From Pseudooceanicola nitratireducens (GTDB lineage Bacteria > Pseudomonadota > Alphaproteobacteria > Rhodobacterales > Rhodobacteraceae), in assembly GCF_900109195.1 (NCBI RefSeq), contig NZ_FNZG01000001.1, positions 496,001-560,000 of the forward strand: a stretch of 64,000 nucleotides of DNA, read 5' to 3'. The notes under the pieces were generated by a model. It made no database searches, had not been told where the DNA came from, and worked only from the letters and a program-made list of their open reading frames with translations. A program made the position numbers and the translations under genes. This document shows, piece by piece, positions 1 to 9,517 of this stretch (positions are counted from its first letter, which is position 1; each line of letters opens with the position of its first letter).

Positions 1-2
1 CC

Positions 3-326
3 CTGACCGGTGGGCTGATTGCCGTGCTGGAACGCGACGGGGCGGCGCTGATGCGTCTGGATCCGGCTCTGGATCGTCAGCCGCTGGTGGCCGATCTGCT
101 ATCACCGCATTGGATGTTCGAAGGTCTACGCCCGCTGCGGGGGGCGGCCCCGTGGTACTATGACGGCCTGCCGGGCCTTGCGGATGCCACCCATCTGATG
201 GTGCCGGACTGCCCCGCAGATCCTTCTGCGCGGCGGCACTTCCTGTCCCTGATCGAGGCCCAAGATCTGCGCTTGGCTCCGGCCGGTCAGGCCGAGGGCT
301 TCACGCTATATCGTATTGAGCGGTAA
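3..326 (+). CDS. C-terminal part of an unidentified protein (5' end outside window)
   Basis: The frame is open from base 3 to a TAA at 324-326, so this is probably the last 107 residues of a longer gene. An internal GTG at 24 could start a 100-residue product, but it has no convincing ribosome binding site. The tail is soluble-looking, with Trp/Tyr-rich stretches (HWMFEGLRPL, APWYYDGLPG), and ends with a short strand before the stop. It converges on cpaA with only 6 bases between them. I do not recognise the family. A large membrane protein or glycosyltransferase tail is possible but unsupported. Confidence 0.5.
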   Translation: MTGGLIAVLERDGAALMRLDPALDRQPLVADLLSPHWMFEGLRPLRGAAPWYYDGLPGLADATHLMVPDCPADPSARRHFLSLIEAQDLRLAPAGQAEGFTLYRIER

Positions 327-332
327 GGGTTT

Positions 333-827
333 TCAGGAAAACGCCGCCAGCGCGACGTAAAGCGTCAACGCGGTCGACAGCGCCGTGCCCATGGGGAAAT
401 CCTTGTCCCGCCGCCAGCTTTCCCAATCCGGGGCCAGCCGGCGCAGCGGCGTGCGTTTGATCACCCGGTGCGTCACGAAAGCCGCCAGCATCGTGGCCGC
501 CAGCAGCATGAACATCAGCCGCAGATCGGCCAGCGCCACGAAGGGCGCGGCGGCCGCCAGGAACTTGGCATCGCCCGCCCCCATGACGCCCATGACCGAC
601 AGGGCAAAGCCCAGCACCAGGATCGCCACCAGGTGCAACAGCCGCGGCCCGTAGATGTCGAGAGGCAGGACAAAGGGCCCCAGCACGACAAAGACCCCGG
701 CCAGCAGCAGAACGCTGGCGTTCGGAATGCGCATGCCGCGCAGATCCGTCCAGGAGACGTAAAGCCCGATCAGGGCGACAAAGGGCAGGAACACCCGCGC
801 CGCATCCGGCGCAAGCCCCAGCATCAC
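333..827 (-). CDS. cpaA: Prepilin peptidase CpaA (A24 family), Tad pilus
   Basis: This membrane aspartyl protease would cleave the leader of Flp-type prepilins. The 164 residues are almost entirely hydrophobic helices. Both catalytic Asp motifs are visible: WTDLRGMRIPN (Asp28) and GAGDAK (Asp86). The N-terminal Cys-rich methylase domain of PilD is absent, as is normal for the short CpaA/TadV type. The start is GTG at 827 or the next codon, ATG at 824. It is the last gene of the minus-strand tad run, one base after the TPR lipoprotein gene. The small pilins at 10.5-11.1 kb are its likely substrates. Confidence 0.9.
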   Translation of the reverse strand: MMLGLAPDAARVFLPFVALIGLYVSWTDLRGMRIPNASVLLLAGVFVVLGPFVLPLDIYGPRLLHLVAILVLGFALSVMGVMGAGDAKFLAAAAPFVALADLRLMFMLLAATMLAAFVTHRVIKRTPLRRLAPDWESWRRDKDFPMGTALSTALTLYVALAAFS

Positions 828-828
828 A

Positions 829-1674
829 TCAGCTTTCGAGAGCGCGGAGCGAACGCACAGCGTCTTCGAAATGCTGCGGATGGGTGTCGATCGCCTCGCG
901 CAGCAGCGTCTTGCCGGTCTGCACGTCGCCCTGTTTCACCGCGCTCAGACCAAGCGTGTGCAAAAGCTGCGCCCGTTCGGTCTGTTGCATCGGGATCACC
1001 GGCAGCGTGTAGTTGCGCTGTGCCCCCCGCGCGAGAACCAGGTTGTTCTTGGCGGTGAACAGGTCGGGATCCTGCTGGATCGCCTGGGAAAACAGCTTTT
1101 CGGCCTCGGCGAAATCGCCGCGCGTCAGCTTGGAATAACCCCAGTTGTTCAGCACGCCGCCGGGGCGGGTCGTCAGACCCACGGCGGTTTCATAGAAGCT
1201 GTCGGACTTCTGCCATTCCTTGTTGCTGTCGGCGATCATCGCCTCAAGCCGGTAACGTTTGTAGGTCTCGTGGGTCGGCGGCACGCTGTCCAGCGTTGCA
1301 TCGGCCTTTTCCCACTGGCTGTCGCGGATCAGCGCATCGGCCAGATCAACGCGGTCTTCATCGGTGGCATCGGGGTGCTTGGACACGCGGGTCCAGGCGG
1401 TCACCGCCTCGGTCGGGCGCTTGGCCTTGACCAGGCTTTGCGCCAGGCCGCGCATCACGTCGATCCGGTCGGGATTATCCTCGAGCGTGCGCTGGAAATA
1501 CAGCACGGCCTCGTTCGGGTCACCGACGGTGAGCATGATGTCGTTGAGATTGCTTTCGTCCACCACGTTCACATCGCGGAAAGCGCGATTGACTTCGGTG
1601 TTCTTGGATCCGGTACAGGCGGACAGGGCCAGCGCCCCCGCCAGACAGGAGATCAGAAATCCAGAGTGGCGCAT
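829..1674 (-). CDS. TPR-repeat lipoprotein of the Tad locus (TadD-like)
   Basis: The N-terminus is a lipoprotein signal with lipobox LSAC (Cys at about residue 20), followed by roughly 240 residues of tetratricopeptide-like helices. Recognisable TPR stretches include NNWGYSKLTRGDFAEAEKLF. It sits between a second TPR lipoprotein and cpaA. TadD-type lipoproteins are thought to help secretin assembly in the outer membrane. This one is the longer of the pair (281 aa). The specific role of each paralogue is inferred only from position. Confidence 0.82.
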   Translation of the reverse strand: MRHSGFLISCLAGALALSACTGSKNTEVNRAFRDVNVVDESNLNDIMLTVGDPNEAVLYFQRTLEDNPDRIDVMRGLAQSLVKAKRPTEAVTAWTRVSKHPDATDEDRVDLADALIRDSQWEKADATLDSVPPTHETYKRYRLEAMIADSNKEWQKSDSFYETAVGLTTRPGGVLNNWGYSKLTRGDFAEAEKLFSQAIQQDPDLFTAKNNLVLARGAQRNYTLPVIPMQQTERAQLLHTLGLSAVKQGDVQTGKTLLREAIDTHPQHFEDAVRSLRALES

Positions 1675-1705
1675 GTGCCTGCGTCCTTTACTGCCGTCGC
1701 CCCAA

Positions 1706-2269
1706 TCAAGGTTCCATTTGGCGCAGCCGGTACAGGCTTTGGCCCGATCGAACCAGGTCGAGTTCTTTTTCTATCTCCGGATCATAGACTGTTTCGCTTT
1801 GCATTGCGAGTGCCAAGCGCAGATTGTCCCGGATTTCGTCATTTTCCCCATTGGATAGGGCAAATGCGCGACGCAGTATTTCGATGGCCTCGGGCAATTT
1901 CCCGGTGTCGAGAAGCACCATTCCGAGGTTGTTCCAGGTTTCGGGCGCGGCATTGTCGAATTCAATCGCCTTGCGCAATTGCTTTTCCGCCTGGCCCAAT
2001 CGCCCAAGGCCAAGGTTGGCGGCCCCGATGCCGGCGTAGATTTCGCCGGTCATGCCCTGGTCGGCGGCGGCGCGGGTGAAGGCATCCAGCGCCAGTTCGT
2101 ATTGCTTGGCCTCCAGCAGACGGTTGCCGACGATCAGCCCGTCCACGGCCTCTTTGCGGTGGTCGACGCCGGGGGCATAGCCATTGTCGCCGGTAGGCTG
2201 GCTAAGCCCGCCCGCGCAGCCGGGCAGGGTGGCCAGAAGGACAAGGGCGGCACAGGCCGCCCGGATCAC
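1706..2269 (-). CDS. tadD: TPR-repeat lipoprotein, TadD-like
   Basis: The protein has 187 residues. A signal peptide with lipobox LPGC is followed by at least three TPR units, including YAGIGAANLGLGRLGQAEKQL and the NNLGMVLLDTGKLPEAIEIL stretch. The start overlaps the stop of tadC by four bases (ATGA), so the two are translationally linked. It is likely an outer-membrane-anchored assembly factor for the Tad secretin. The neighbouring longer TPR lipoprotein may be a diverged duplicate, since the two share fold and lipobox but differ in length. Confidence 0.85.
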   Translation of the reverse strand: MIRAACAALVLLATLPGCAGGLSQPTGDNGYAPGVDHRKEAVDGLIVGNRLLEAKQYELALDAFTRAAADQGMTGEIYAGIGAANLGLGRLGQAEKQLRKAIEFDNAAPETWNNLGMVLLDTGKLPEAIEILRRAFALSNGENDEIRDNLRLALAMQSETVYDPEIEKELDLVRSGQSLYRLRQMEP

Positions 2270-3270
2270 TTCACCTGCTCCTTCGCGGATTGCTGGGTGG
2301 ACTCCGCCGTCATCTCGCCCATCTTGGTGATCCCGAGGATCGAGGGGCCGATCAGGATGATCAGCAGGGGCGGCACGGTCAGCATCATGGTGGCCAGCGT
2401 CATCTTGGTGGGCAGCTTGTTGGCCTTTTCCTCGGCCCGCATCACGCGCTTGTCGCGCATTTCCGCGGCATAGACCCGCAGCGCGTCCGCGACCGAGGTG
2501 CCGAACTGCGCCGATTGCACCAGCACGGTGACAAAGCTGGCGATGTCCGACACGCCGCAGCGTTCCGCCATGTCGTTCAGCACGTTGCCCTTATCCTTGC
2601 CAGCCTTGATTTCATGGCTGACCAGCGCGAATTCATCGGCCAGCGACGGATAGGAGATGCGGATTTCCTCGGACACGCGCAGGATCGCCTGGTCCATGGA
2701 TTGACCGGCCTCGACGCAGACCAGCAGCATGTCGAGCGCGTCGGGGAAGCCATTGGTGATCTCTTCCTTGCGTTCGGTCATCCGCTTGTTGATCCAGTAC
2801 TTCGGGATCATGTAGCCGACGCCGCCGGGGCCAAGGATGTAAAGAACCGTCTGCTGCGTGGTCGGATCGTTGCCGGCCATGGTGGCCATGAAATAGATCA
2901 CCCCGCCCAGCAGGCCGAAGATGCCAAGCGCGAACTGCGCAAAGTGGAAATAGCGAACGGCGTCCTTGTTGCGATACCCCGCCTGGAGCATCTTGACCCG
3001 CATCGCCGACATTTCCTTTTCGTCCTGCGGTTCCAGGAACGAGGAATAGCGATCCAGCCGGTTCGACCGTTTCTTCTGACGCAGACGATCCTTGGTGGTC
3101 GCGGCCTCGGCCCGACCAGAGTTCTGCTTCAGCTTCTCAAGCGGATCGACCTGCGTGCTCATCAGGAAGGGCAGGGTGCCCAGCACCATCAGCACGCCCA
3201 GGCCGCCCACGGCGATCAGGGGGCCAAGTGGTCCCATCAGGTCGGTCAGTATCTGCATCACTGCGTTCAT
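2266..3270 (-). CDS. tadC: Tad pilus inner-membrane platform protein TadC
   Basis: The protein has 334 residues and belongs to the type II secretion F family. It has an N-terminal membrane helix, a charged cytoplasmic part, a helix pair near residues 110-155, the conserved F-domain (FPDALDMLLVCVEAG, with AILRVSEE after it) and a C-terminal hairpin of helices. With TadB it should form the platform on which the CpaF ATPase acts. It lies 18 bases after tadB and overlaps the following TPR gene. The length is typical. Confidence 0.93.
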   Translation of the reverse strand: MNAVMQILTDLMGPLGPLIAVGGLGVLMVLGTLPFLMSTQVDPLEKLKQNSGRAEAATTKDRLRQKKRSNRLDRYSSFLEPQDEKEMSAMRVKMLQAGYRNKDAVRYFHFAQFALGIFGLLGGVIYFMATMAGNDPTTQQTVLYILGPGGVGYMIPKYWINKRMTERKEEITNGFPDALDMLLVCVEAGQSMDQAILRVSEEIRISYPSLADEFALVSHEIKAGKDKGNVLNDMAERCGVSDIASFVTVLVQSAQFGTSVADALRVYAAEMRDKRVMRAEEKANKLPTKMTLATMMLTVPPLLIILIGPSILGITKMGEMTAESTQQSAKEQVK

Positions 3271-3288
3271 GGTCCCCTCCCGACCCGA

Positions 3289-4269
3289 TCAGACCTTGAT
3301 GTCCACCAGCTTGCGCATGACGATCAGGTTCACACCCAGGAACGCCGCCACGGCAAAACAGGCCGGAATGAAGAACGGGTGATCCATCACCTCGTCGTAG
3401 TAATGCGGATCCATCACGTTGATGGCGACTAGCGCCACGATCGGGAAGGCGGACAGGAACATGCCGGACCACTGCGCCTCGGCGGTGATGGCCTTCACGC
3501 GGCGGAACAGGCGAAAGCGGGCGCGGATCACATTGGCCAGGCCGGCCAGGATTTCCGCAAGGTTGCCGCCCGACTGCTGCTGGATCGTCACGGCGACCGC
3601 AAGGAACCGCAGATCCTGAAGCCCGATGCGTTCGGCCAGGTCCTTCAGCGCCTCGCCCATGTCGCGGCCATAGGCGTTTTCATCCGCGATCACCCCGAAT
3701 TCGGATCCAAGCGGATCGGCCACCTCGCGGCTGACGATCTGGATCGCCGACGAGAAGGGGTGCCCCACGCGCAGCGACCGCACCATCAGCTCAACCGCGT
3801 CGGGCAGCTGTTCCTCGATCAGGGACATGCGCTTCTTGGCCTTCTGGTTGACCCAGAAATAGATCGCACCGACACCGATCACCGTCGACATCATCACCCG
3901 CAGCGGAAGCGAAGTCTGCGTCATGATCGTCAGCACCGAAAAGCCCACGAAGGACAGGCCCGCCATCAGCAGGATCAGCTGCTTGGGCGAAAAGGCGATG
4001 GCCGCCTTCTGCGCCTTGTCGGCCAGCAGGGAATACAGCGGCACGCGCTGTGCGGTCATGTGCTGCTGCATCTCCTTGCGCAGCACCTCCAGCACCTCTT
4101 CGCGGTTGCCGTTGGTCTTGTCGAGCATCTCGAGACGGCGGTTCACCTTCTTGTTCGAGCTGATCGATTTGCCGAACATCACCAGGTAGATGCCTTCGAC
4201 CAGCGCAAGCACGCCAACGAAGATCACCACGTAAATGATCGTATCTGGATTAACGGTCATTGGCGTCAC
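3289..4269 (-). CDS. tadB: Tad pilus inner-membrane platform protein TadB
   Basis: The protein has 326 residues and is a T2SSF-family paralogue of TadC. Its layout is one N-terminal helix, a helical linker (residues about 30-90), two membrane helices, then the F domain with LPDAVELMVRSLRVGHPF and QQQSGGNLAEIL, then two C-terminal helices. Its ATG overlaps the cpaF stop by four bases, as is standard in tad operons (tadA-tadB-tadC order). It probably forms the inner-membrane core of the machine with TadC. Confidence 0.93.
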   Translation of the reverse strand: MTPMTVNPDTIIYVVIFVGVLALVEGIYLVMFGKSISSNKKVNRRLEMLDKTNGNREEVLEVLRKEMQQHMTAQRVPLYSLLADKAQKAAIAFSPKQLILLMAGLSFVGFSVLTIMTQTSLPLRVMMSTVIGVGAIYFWVNQKAKKRMSLIEEQLPDAVELMVRSLRVGHPFSSAIQIVSREVADPLGSEFGVIADENAYGRDMGEALKDLAERIGLQDLRFLAVAVTIQQQSGGNLAEILAGLANVIRARFRLFRRVKAITAEAQWSGMFLSAFPIVALVAINVMDPHYYDEVMDHPFFIPACFAVAAFLGVNLIVMRKLVDIKV

Positions 4270-5774
4270 TCCACCCGGGTCGGATCAAAGATATGCGGCG
4301 GCAGGTCATAGCCCCACATGCGGAAGCGTTCCGAGAAGTTCGAGCGCACGCCGGTTGCCGTGAAATGCCCGATGATCTTGTTGTCGGGCGTCAGGCCGGT
4401 GCGCTGGAAGCGGAAGATTTCCTGCATGGAAATCACGTCGCCTTCCATCCCGGTGATTTCCGTGATCGAGGTCATGCGCCGCGTGCCGTCCTGCAGGCGC
4501 GAGGCCTGGACGATCAGATGCACGGCCGATGCGATCTGGCTGCGCATCGCCTTCAGCGGCATTTCTATCCCGGACATCGAGATCATGTTCTCCAGACGCG
4601 ACACGCCATCGCGGGCGCTGTTGGCGTGGATCGTGGTCATGGATCCGTCGTGGCCGGTGTTCATCGCCTGCAGCATGTCGATGACTTCCTCGCCGCGCGT
4701 CTCACCGACGATGATCCGGTCGGGGCGCATACGAAGGGCGTTCTTCAGACAGTCGCGCGGCGACACCGCGCCCTTGCCTTCGACGTTCGGCGGGCGGCTT
4801 TCCATCCGGCCCACGTGGGTCTGTTGCAGCTGAAGTTCGGCGGTGTCCTCGATCGTCAGGATGCGTTCGGCATCGTCGATGAAGGACGACAGGGCGTTCA
4901 GCGTGGTCGTCTTACCCGAACCGGTACCGCCCGAGACGATTACGTTCAGGCGGGTTGCAACCGCGGCTTGCAGATATGCGGCCATCTCTTCGGTGAAAGC
5001 GCCGAAATTGACCAGGTCGTCGATGCCCAGCTTGTCTTTTTTGAACTTACGGATCGACACCAGCGATCCGTCGACGGCAATCGGCGGCACCATGGCGTTG
5101 AAACGCGACCCGTCCTGCAGGCGGGCGTCGACATAGGGGTTCATCTCGTCCACGCGGCGACCCACGGCCGAGACGATTTTGTCAATGATCCGAAGCAGAT
5201 GCTTCTCGTCCTTGAAGGTCACGTCGGACAGCTGAAGCTTACCGTTGCGTTCAACGAAGATCTGGTGCGGACCGTTGACCAGAATATCGGAAACGGTGTC
5301 GTCCTTCAGCAGGCTTTCCAGCGGGCCAAGGCCTTTGACCTCGTCGTACAGTTCCTGGTTAAGGGTCGTGCGTTCCTCGCGGTTCAGCACGATGCCCTTT
5401 TCCTGAAGAACTTCGGTCGCGATCGAGTTGATCTCCAACCGCAATTCCTGTTCCGAGGCATTGTCCAGCGCGGCCAGGTTCAGGTTGTCCAGCAGGGCGC
5501 GGTGCAGCTCCAGCTTGATCTCGCCCAGGCGTTCCTTGCGCTTGCGGTTCTTGTCGGCCGCCACGGGGCTGGCCGCAACCTTGGTCGAGGGCTTGCGCAT
5601 CGTGGCCGCAGCGGGGCGCGGGGCCTCGTTCGAGACCTGCTGCTTGGGGGCGGCTTCGCGAACCGGAGTCGCAGCGCCGGCAGCCCCGCCTGCGGGGCGG
5701 GGGGCGGCGGCCGGCTTCGGCCGCGGGGCCGACGCAGCGGCGGGTGCGGCGTCCTTCTTGTAGCGTGAAAACAT
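4266..5774 (-). CDS. cpaF: Tad secretion ATPase CpaF (TadA)
   Basis: The protein has 502 residues and is a VirB11/PulE-type ATPase powering Flp pilus assembly. The first 75 residues are low-complexity and rich in Ala and Pro. The CpaF N-domain follows (about 80-260), then Walker [11 protein letters not shown] at 281-290, an Asp box ([11 protein letters not shown]), Walker B ([11 protein letters not shown]) and a His box ([14 protein letters not shown]). It lies 19 bases after cpaE. The Ala/Pro tail is common in alphaproteobacterial CpaF and may be a flexible tether. Confidence 0.96.
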   Translation of the reverse strand: MFSRYKKDAAPAAASAPRPKPAAAPRPAGGAAGAATPVREAAPKQQVSNEAPRPAAATMRKPSTKVAASPVAADKNRKRKERLGEIKLELHRALLDNLNLAALDNASEQELRLEINSIATEVLQEKGIVLNREERTTLNQELYDEVKGLGPLESLLKDDTVSDILVNGPHQIFVERNGKLQLSDVTFKDEKHLLRIIDKIVSAVGRRVDEMNPYVDARLQDGSRFNAMVPPIAVDGSLVSIRKFKKDKLGIDDLVNFGAFTEEMAAYLQAAVATRLNVIVSGGTGSGKTTTLNALSSFIDDAERILTIEDTAELQLQQTHVGRMESRPPNVEGKGAVSPRDCLKNALRMRPDRIIVGETRGEEVIDMLQAMNTGHDGSMTTIHANSARDGVSRLENMISMSGIEMPLKAMRSQIASAVHLIVQASRLQDGTRRMTSITEITGMEGDVISMQEIFRFQRTGLTPDNKIIGHFTATGVRSNFSERFRMWGYDLPPHIFDPTRVE

Positions 5775-5793
5775 CCCTGGCCCCCTTTACCCT

Positions 5794-7041
5794 CTATGCC
5801 GCTTCGGCATCCGTGTCCGAAACGCCGACCTCGAAGAGAGACCGGGCAAGTTTCTGGATTTCCTTCCGCATCGGGTTCTTGGCCGAGGTCATGGCCAGAG
5901 GCTGACCATGGTCACAGCTTTGCAGAACCTGACGGCCGCCATCGGGCAGCTGCAGTTCAATCGAAATATCAAGGCTTTCCGCCAGGCGCTTCACGCGGCC
6001 CTTGCCGTTCAGATCCAGCGACTTCGGCGCGCGGTTCAGCACGTAGCGCAGTTTTTCAACCGGCAGATCCTCGGCCTGGAGCGCACGCTTCAGGCGCTGC
6101 GCGTTCTGGGCGGACCGCATGTCCAGCTCCATCAGCGCGAAATATACATGGGCCGCGTTCAGCACGGTTTCCGACCACTGCACCAGGGTCGAGGGCATGT
6201 CGATGATGACGAAATCGAAATGCGACCGGGCCATGTCGATCAGCCGGGACACGTCGTCCGAGGTGATCAGGTCCAGCGGCAGCATCTCGGTCGGCGAGGT
6301 CAGCACATGGACCTTGCTTTCGAAATCCAGCAGCGCCTGCTTGAAGGCCTCGTCGTCCATCGACTCGGTGTCGGACAGAAGCTCATAGATCGCTTCGCGG
6401 CGGGGCAGGTCCAAATAGGTTCCCACGGCGCCAAATTGCAGGTCCAGATCGAGGATGCAGACTTTCGGGGGCTCTTCGCCCTTCTTGACCGACTGGGTCA
6501 GTTCCCAGGCCAGGTTGACGGCAAAGGTGGTCGCACCGACGCCACCGGCCAGCCCGTGGGTCACGAAGACCGCGCCTTCCTTGGTGCCCGCCGCCGCCTT
6601 GGGGCGGGGCATTTCGGCGGGAAGCTCGGGCTCGGGTTCCTGGATGCGTTCGATCGCCGCGGCCAATTCACCTTCGGGAAGAGGGTAGGGGACGAATTCG
6701 TCAGCCCCCTGGCGCAGCAGCTGGTGCAGGGCCGAGGGCGACACGTCTTCCGCGATCAGGATGACCTTGATCGCATTGTCGCGCGCCTGGCGGATGACTT
6801 CACCGACCATGCCGATGTTGTCTTCGTCCTCGTGGTCCATCGCGATTGCGATGAATTCCAGCGTCTGGGCTTCGGGTTGGTTGAAGAACATCAAGGCTTC
6901 GGCAAAGCCCAGGTCGCCCCAGGTGTCGCCAAGCACGGCCTCCATGTCCTCGATAAGCAGCTCGAACCCATCCGGCTCACGACGGATGGTGCAAGCTACG
7001 ATCGGCTCTTCGCCGGAGTGTCCAGTCTCTTCCGTAGTCAT
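5794..7041 (-). CDS. cpaE: Tad localisation protein CpaE (TadZ), ParA/MinD-like
   Basis: The N-terminal half (to about residue 140) resembles a receiver domain without a clear phosphoacceptor. The C-terminal half is a MinD-type domain with deviant P-loop GGVGATT at 166-172, in which the usual signature Lys is missing, as is common in CpaE. ILDLDLQFGAVG and DFVIIDMP follow. I start at ATG 7041 because GAGG lies just upstream. A GTG at 7062 would add seven residues. The role known for the family is polar positioning of the Tad machine. Confidence 0.92.
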   Translation of the reverse strand: MTTEETGHSGEEPIVACTIRREPDGFELLIEDMEAVLGDTWGDLGFAEALMFFNQPEAQTLEFIAIAMDHEDEDNIGMVGEVIRQARDNAIKVILIAEDVSPSALHQLLRQGADEFVPYPLPEGELAAAIERIQEPEPELPAEMPRPKAAAGTKEGAVFVTHGLAGGVGATTFAVNLAWELTQSVKKGEEPPKVCILDLDLQFGAVGTYLDLPRREAIYELLSDTESMDDEAFKQALLDFESKVHVLTSPTEMLPLDLITSDDVSRLIDMARSHFDFVIIDMPSTLVQWSETVLNAAHVYFALMELDMRSAQNAQRLKRALQAEDLPVEKLRYVLNRAPKSLDLNGKGRVKRLAESLDISIELQLPDGGRQVLQSCDHGQPLAMTSAKNPMRKEIQKLARSLFEVGVSDTDAEAA

Positions 7042-7191
7042 TGCCTCAAGTCCTGTAGTCACGCGCGTCCGGGTTTTCCGCCCGACGGCCCGGTTTGTCC
7101 GGGTTCTGACGCCGGCCCGAGTTATTCGGACCCCTGCTTGACCCCAAAGGTGACCGGAAATCTGGGCAATAGTAGGGCCAAATTCAAATTA

Positions 7192-7227
7192 TTGTGCGGC
7201 TCTGGTAAACGATCCGTCACCGCACAA
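7192..7227 (-). terminator. Possible terminator after the OmpA-like gene
   Basis: An 8-bp perfect inverted repeat (TTGTGCGG / CCGCACAA, loop 20) lies just past the stop of the OmpA-like gene. On the minus strand it is followed by the A/T-rich TAATTTGAATTT. The loop is long and the T run is broken, so it may attenuate rather than stop transcription before cpaE. Confidence 0.35.
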
Positions 7228-7232
7228 CAGAA

Positions 7233-7904
7233 TTAGCCACCGCTGCCCGACGCGGTCAGGTCCGTGCCGGTCAGACCGGTCGGCGGTGCCGCGCTTTCGA
7301 CATAACCGCGATAGATGACTTCGGCATATTTCCCGTCCAGAATCAGCGGGTTGTTCGCAACGAACCCGGTGACTTCGGTGACCGTGCGGCGGTTCTTGCG
7401 TTCCTGCCCCTGGGTGACGATCAGCGGCTGCGTCTCACCCTTGGAGACCAGCGCTTCAAGCCGGTGACGGCTGATGCCATGCGACACGAGGAAGTTGACC
7501 ACGGCCTGCGCGCGACGCAGCCCCAGGCGGTAGTTGTAGTTGTTCGATCCAACCAGGTCGGTATGGCCGTAGACCTTGAACCGGACCTCGGGGAACTGGG
7601 CGATCCAATGCGCCTGCTTCAGCAGGGTCTGGCGCGCCGACGCGTCCAGAACAGCCGAGTTGAAGGCGAAGGTGACCGTGCTGTCGACCTCTTCCGCAAA
7701 GCGCTTGGCCAGGTTCAGGACAAAGTCCCGTTCGCCCGACTGCACCAGCGTGTTGTTCATCGTCGCGTTGCCAAAGCCCACGTCGTTGATGCCGCCGGCC
7801 TCGGAATAGAAGGACCGGGCGCTTTCCTGCGTGCAGGCCGCGATGGCGGTGATCCCCAGGGACCCTGCCAGGATCAGTTTTGCAAACCGTACCATCACCC
7901 TCAC
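7233..7904 (-). CDS. OmpA-like peptidoglycan-associated lipoprotein of the Tad locus
   Basis: The protein has 223 residues. The signal peptide ends in lipobox AIAAC. An OmpA C-terminal domain (about residues 65-180) follows, with FAFNSAVL, VYGHTDLVGSNNYNYRLGLRRAQAV and the NRRTV ending typical of peptidoglycan binding. A Gly/Ser/Thr-rich tail follows the domain. It overlaps the cpaC stop by four bases. An OmpA protein between secretin and CpaE is a standard part of Rhodobacteraceae tad loci. It probably anchors the secretin complex to the wall. Confidence 0.88.
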   Translation of the reverse strand: MRVMVRFAKLILAGSLGITAIAACTQESARSFYSEAGGINDVGFGNATMNNTLVQSGERDFVLNLAKRFAEEVDSTVTFAFNSAVLDASARQTLLKQAHWIAQFPEVRFKVYGHTDLVGSNNYNYRLGLRRAQAVVNFLVSHGISRHRLEALVSKGETQPLIVTQGQERKNRRTVTEVTGFVANNPLILDGKYAEVIYRGYVESAAPPTGLTGTDLTASGSGG

Positions 7905-9322
7905 TCCATCACGTAGCCATAGGACCCGGTGAAGTCCTGTTTCGCCACTTCCTTGGCTGCGCCGCGCAGCTTGGTGTTGTCCTTGGACGTCTTGCCAAAG
8001 AGGAACAGATCCTTCTCGGACGGCGGCCGGAGCCGGTCTGTAGGCAGCGCCAGCGCCTCGCCCCGCGTCGGGGACACAAGATGCGCGGTGATGATGATGA
8101 CCAGTTCGGATTGTTCGCGCTGGTAATCTGCGCTGCGGAACAGGGCGCCCAGAACCGGGATGTCGCCCAGCCAGGGCACCTGGCTGTTGGTGTCGCGGAA
8201 GTCGTCCTGCAGCAGGCCCGCGATGGCAAAGCTGTCGCCGTCGCGCATCTCGACCGTGGTCGAGGTTTCGCGGCGCTTGAAGGCATCGATCCGGAAGGCG
8301 TTGAGTTCAAAGCCATTGTTCGGGTCGATGGCCGAAACGGCGGCCTTCAGTTCCAGGTTGATGATGTCCCCATCCACCACGCGAGGGATGAAGTTCAGCT
8401 CAACCCCGAAGGGTTTGAATTCGACCGTGACGGTGCTGTTGTCCTGCGCCACCGGCACCGGATATTCGCCGCCCGCCAGGAACTTGGCTTCCTGACCGGA
8501 GAGGGCGGTCAGGTTCGGTTCGGCCAGCGTGCGCACGACGCCCTTGGATTCCAGCGCCTCGAGCAGAACGCCGACCTGAACGGCCCCGGCGTTGAAGCCC
8601 AGCATGGTCGCGCCGGCATTGGTGTTGGATGCGGGCAGGGTGCCCGCCAGCCCGTTGGCCTGGTTGCCCGCGTTGGAATAGCGGCCGTTGCCGCTGTTCA
8701 GGGCCAGGTTGCCCAGCAGGTTGCCATTGGTCGCCAGCGAAGCCGACAGCGATTTCGAGACCGAGCGCTGCATTTCGGCGAAGCGGACCTTCAGCATCAC
8801 CTGCTGCACGCCGCCGACCGACATCAGGTTCGACACCCGTTCCGGCGCGTAGCGTTCGGCCAGGTCCAGCGCGCGCTGCAGCTTCTGCGGCGACGACACG
8901 ACACCCGACAGCACGATGCCGTCGTTTGCGGTGCGCACCTCGATCTTCTCGCTTGGCAGGATCTGCCGCAGCCGTTCCTTGAACTCCGAGATGTCGGCCG
9001 AAACGACCACATCCACGTTCGAGATCAGCGTGCCCTGCGCATCCAGAAGCGTCAGTGTCGTCGTGCCGGGCTGCTTGCCCAGAACATAGATCGACCGGTC
9101 AGACAGGGACGAGATGTCCGCGATCTGCGGGTTGGCGATCGACAGTTCCGCAAAGGGCACGTCGCTTTCCACGACCACCGCGCGGTTGATCGACACCTTC
9201 AGCTGGCTATCGGAATTGCGGTTCACGATTGTCAGACGCTCCGCCTGGGCGGGGGTGACAATGCTAGTGGTTGCAAGGGTCAGCCCCAACAGGGCGACCC
9301 CAAGAAGTCTTCTATTGCTCAT
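7901..9322 (-). CDS. cpaC: Tad outer-membrane secretin CpaC (RcpA)
   Basis: The protein has 473 residues. The signal peptide ends at PAQA. The N-terminal pilus-CpaC domain (VNRNSDSQLKVSINRAVVVE), a BON-like domain (EVRTANDGIVLSGVVSS) and the secretin domain (LAEPNLTALSGQEAKFLAGG, PWLGDIPVLGALFRS) follow in order. I start at ATG 9322, preceded by GAGAGGCAGG. A longer open frame to 9472 runs through a hairpin and lacks a signal peptide at its N-terminus. It forms the outer-membrane pore for the Flp pilus. Confidence 0.94.
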   Translation of the reverse strand: MSNRRLLGVALLGLTLATTSIVTPAQAERLTIVNRNSDSQLKVSINRAVVVESDVPFAELSIANPQIADISSLSDRSIYVLGKQPGTTTLTLLDAQGTLISNVDVVVSADISEFKERLRQILPSEKIEVRTANDGIVLSGVVSSPQKLQRALDLAERYAPERVSNLMSVGGVQQVMLKVRFAEMQRSVSKSLSASLATNGNLLGNLALNSGNGRYSNAGNQANGLAGTLPASNTNAGATMLGFNAGAVQVGVLLEALESKGVVRTLAEPNLTALSGQEAKFLAGGEYPVPVAQDNSTVTVEFKPFGVELNFIPRVVDGDIINLELKAAVSAIDPNNGFELNAFRIDAFKRRETSTTVEMRDGDSFAIAGLLQDDFRDTNSQVPWLGDIPVLGALFRSADYQREQSELVIIITAHLVSPTRGEALALPTDRLRPPSEKDLFLFGKTSKDNTKLRGAAKEVAKQDFTGSYGYVME

Positions 9323-9440
9323 GTGACCTGCCTCTCGGATCACGCCTCGGTTCGGGTCTTTTTGCCCGTAATTGCCGCCATACTGCGGCATTTGCCTTTT
9401 TTGTGCAACATTCTTCACGCTTTGCATGGGCGCTGATGCA

Positions 9441-9472
9441 ATGAAGCCGCAGGGCATTGCCTGCGGCTTCAT
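9441..9472. terminator. Strong 13-bp hairpin between cpaB and cpaC
   Basis: ATGAAGCCGCAGG and CCTGCGGCTTCAT form a perfect 13-bp stem with a six-base loop. Neither strand has a proper T run after it. It lies 45 bases past the cpaB stop and about 120 bases before cpaC. It could therefore be an attenuator or RNA-stabilising element that sets different levels of cpaB and of the downstream machine genes. Confidence 0.45.
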
Positions 9473-9517
9473 CGGGAATTCTGCGGTCCGGGGACATGTG
9501 CCGGACCGATTGGCGGG

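Noticed and set aside
9323-9472. N-terminal extension of CpaC by 50 residues
   Set aside because: It would begin inside the hairpin and hide the signal peptide. The internal ATG at 9322 has a good ribosome site.
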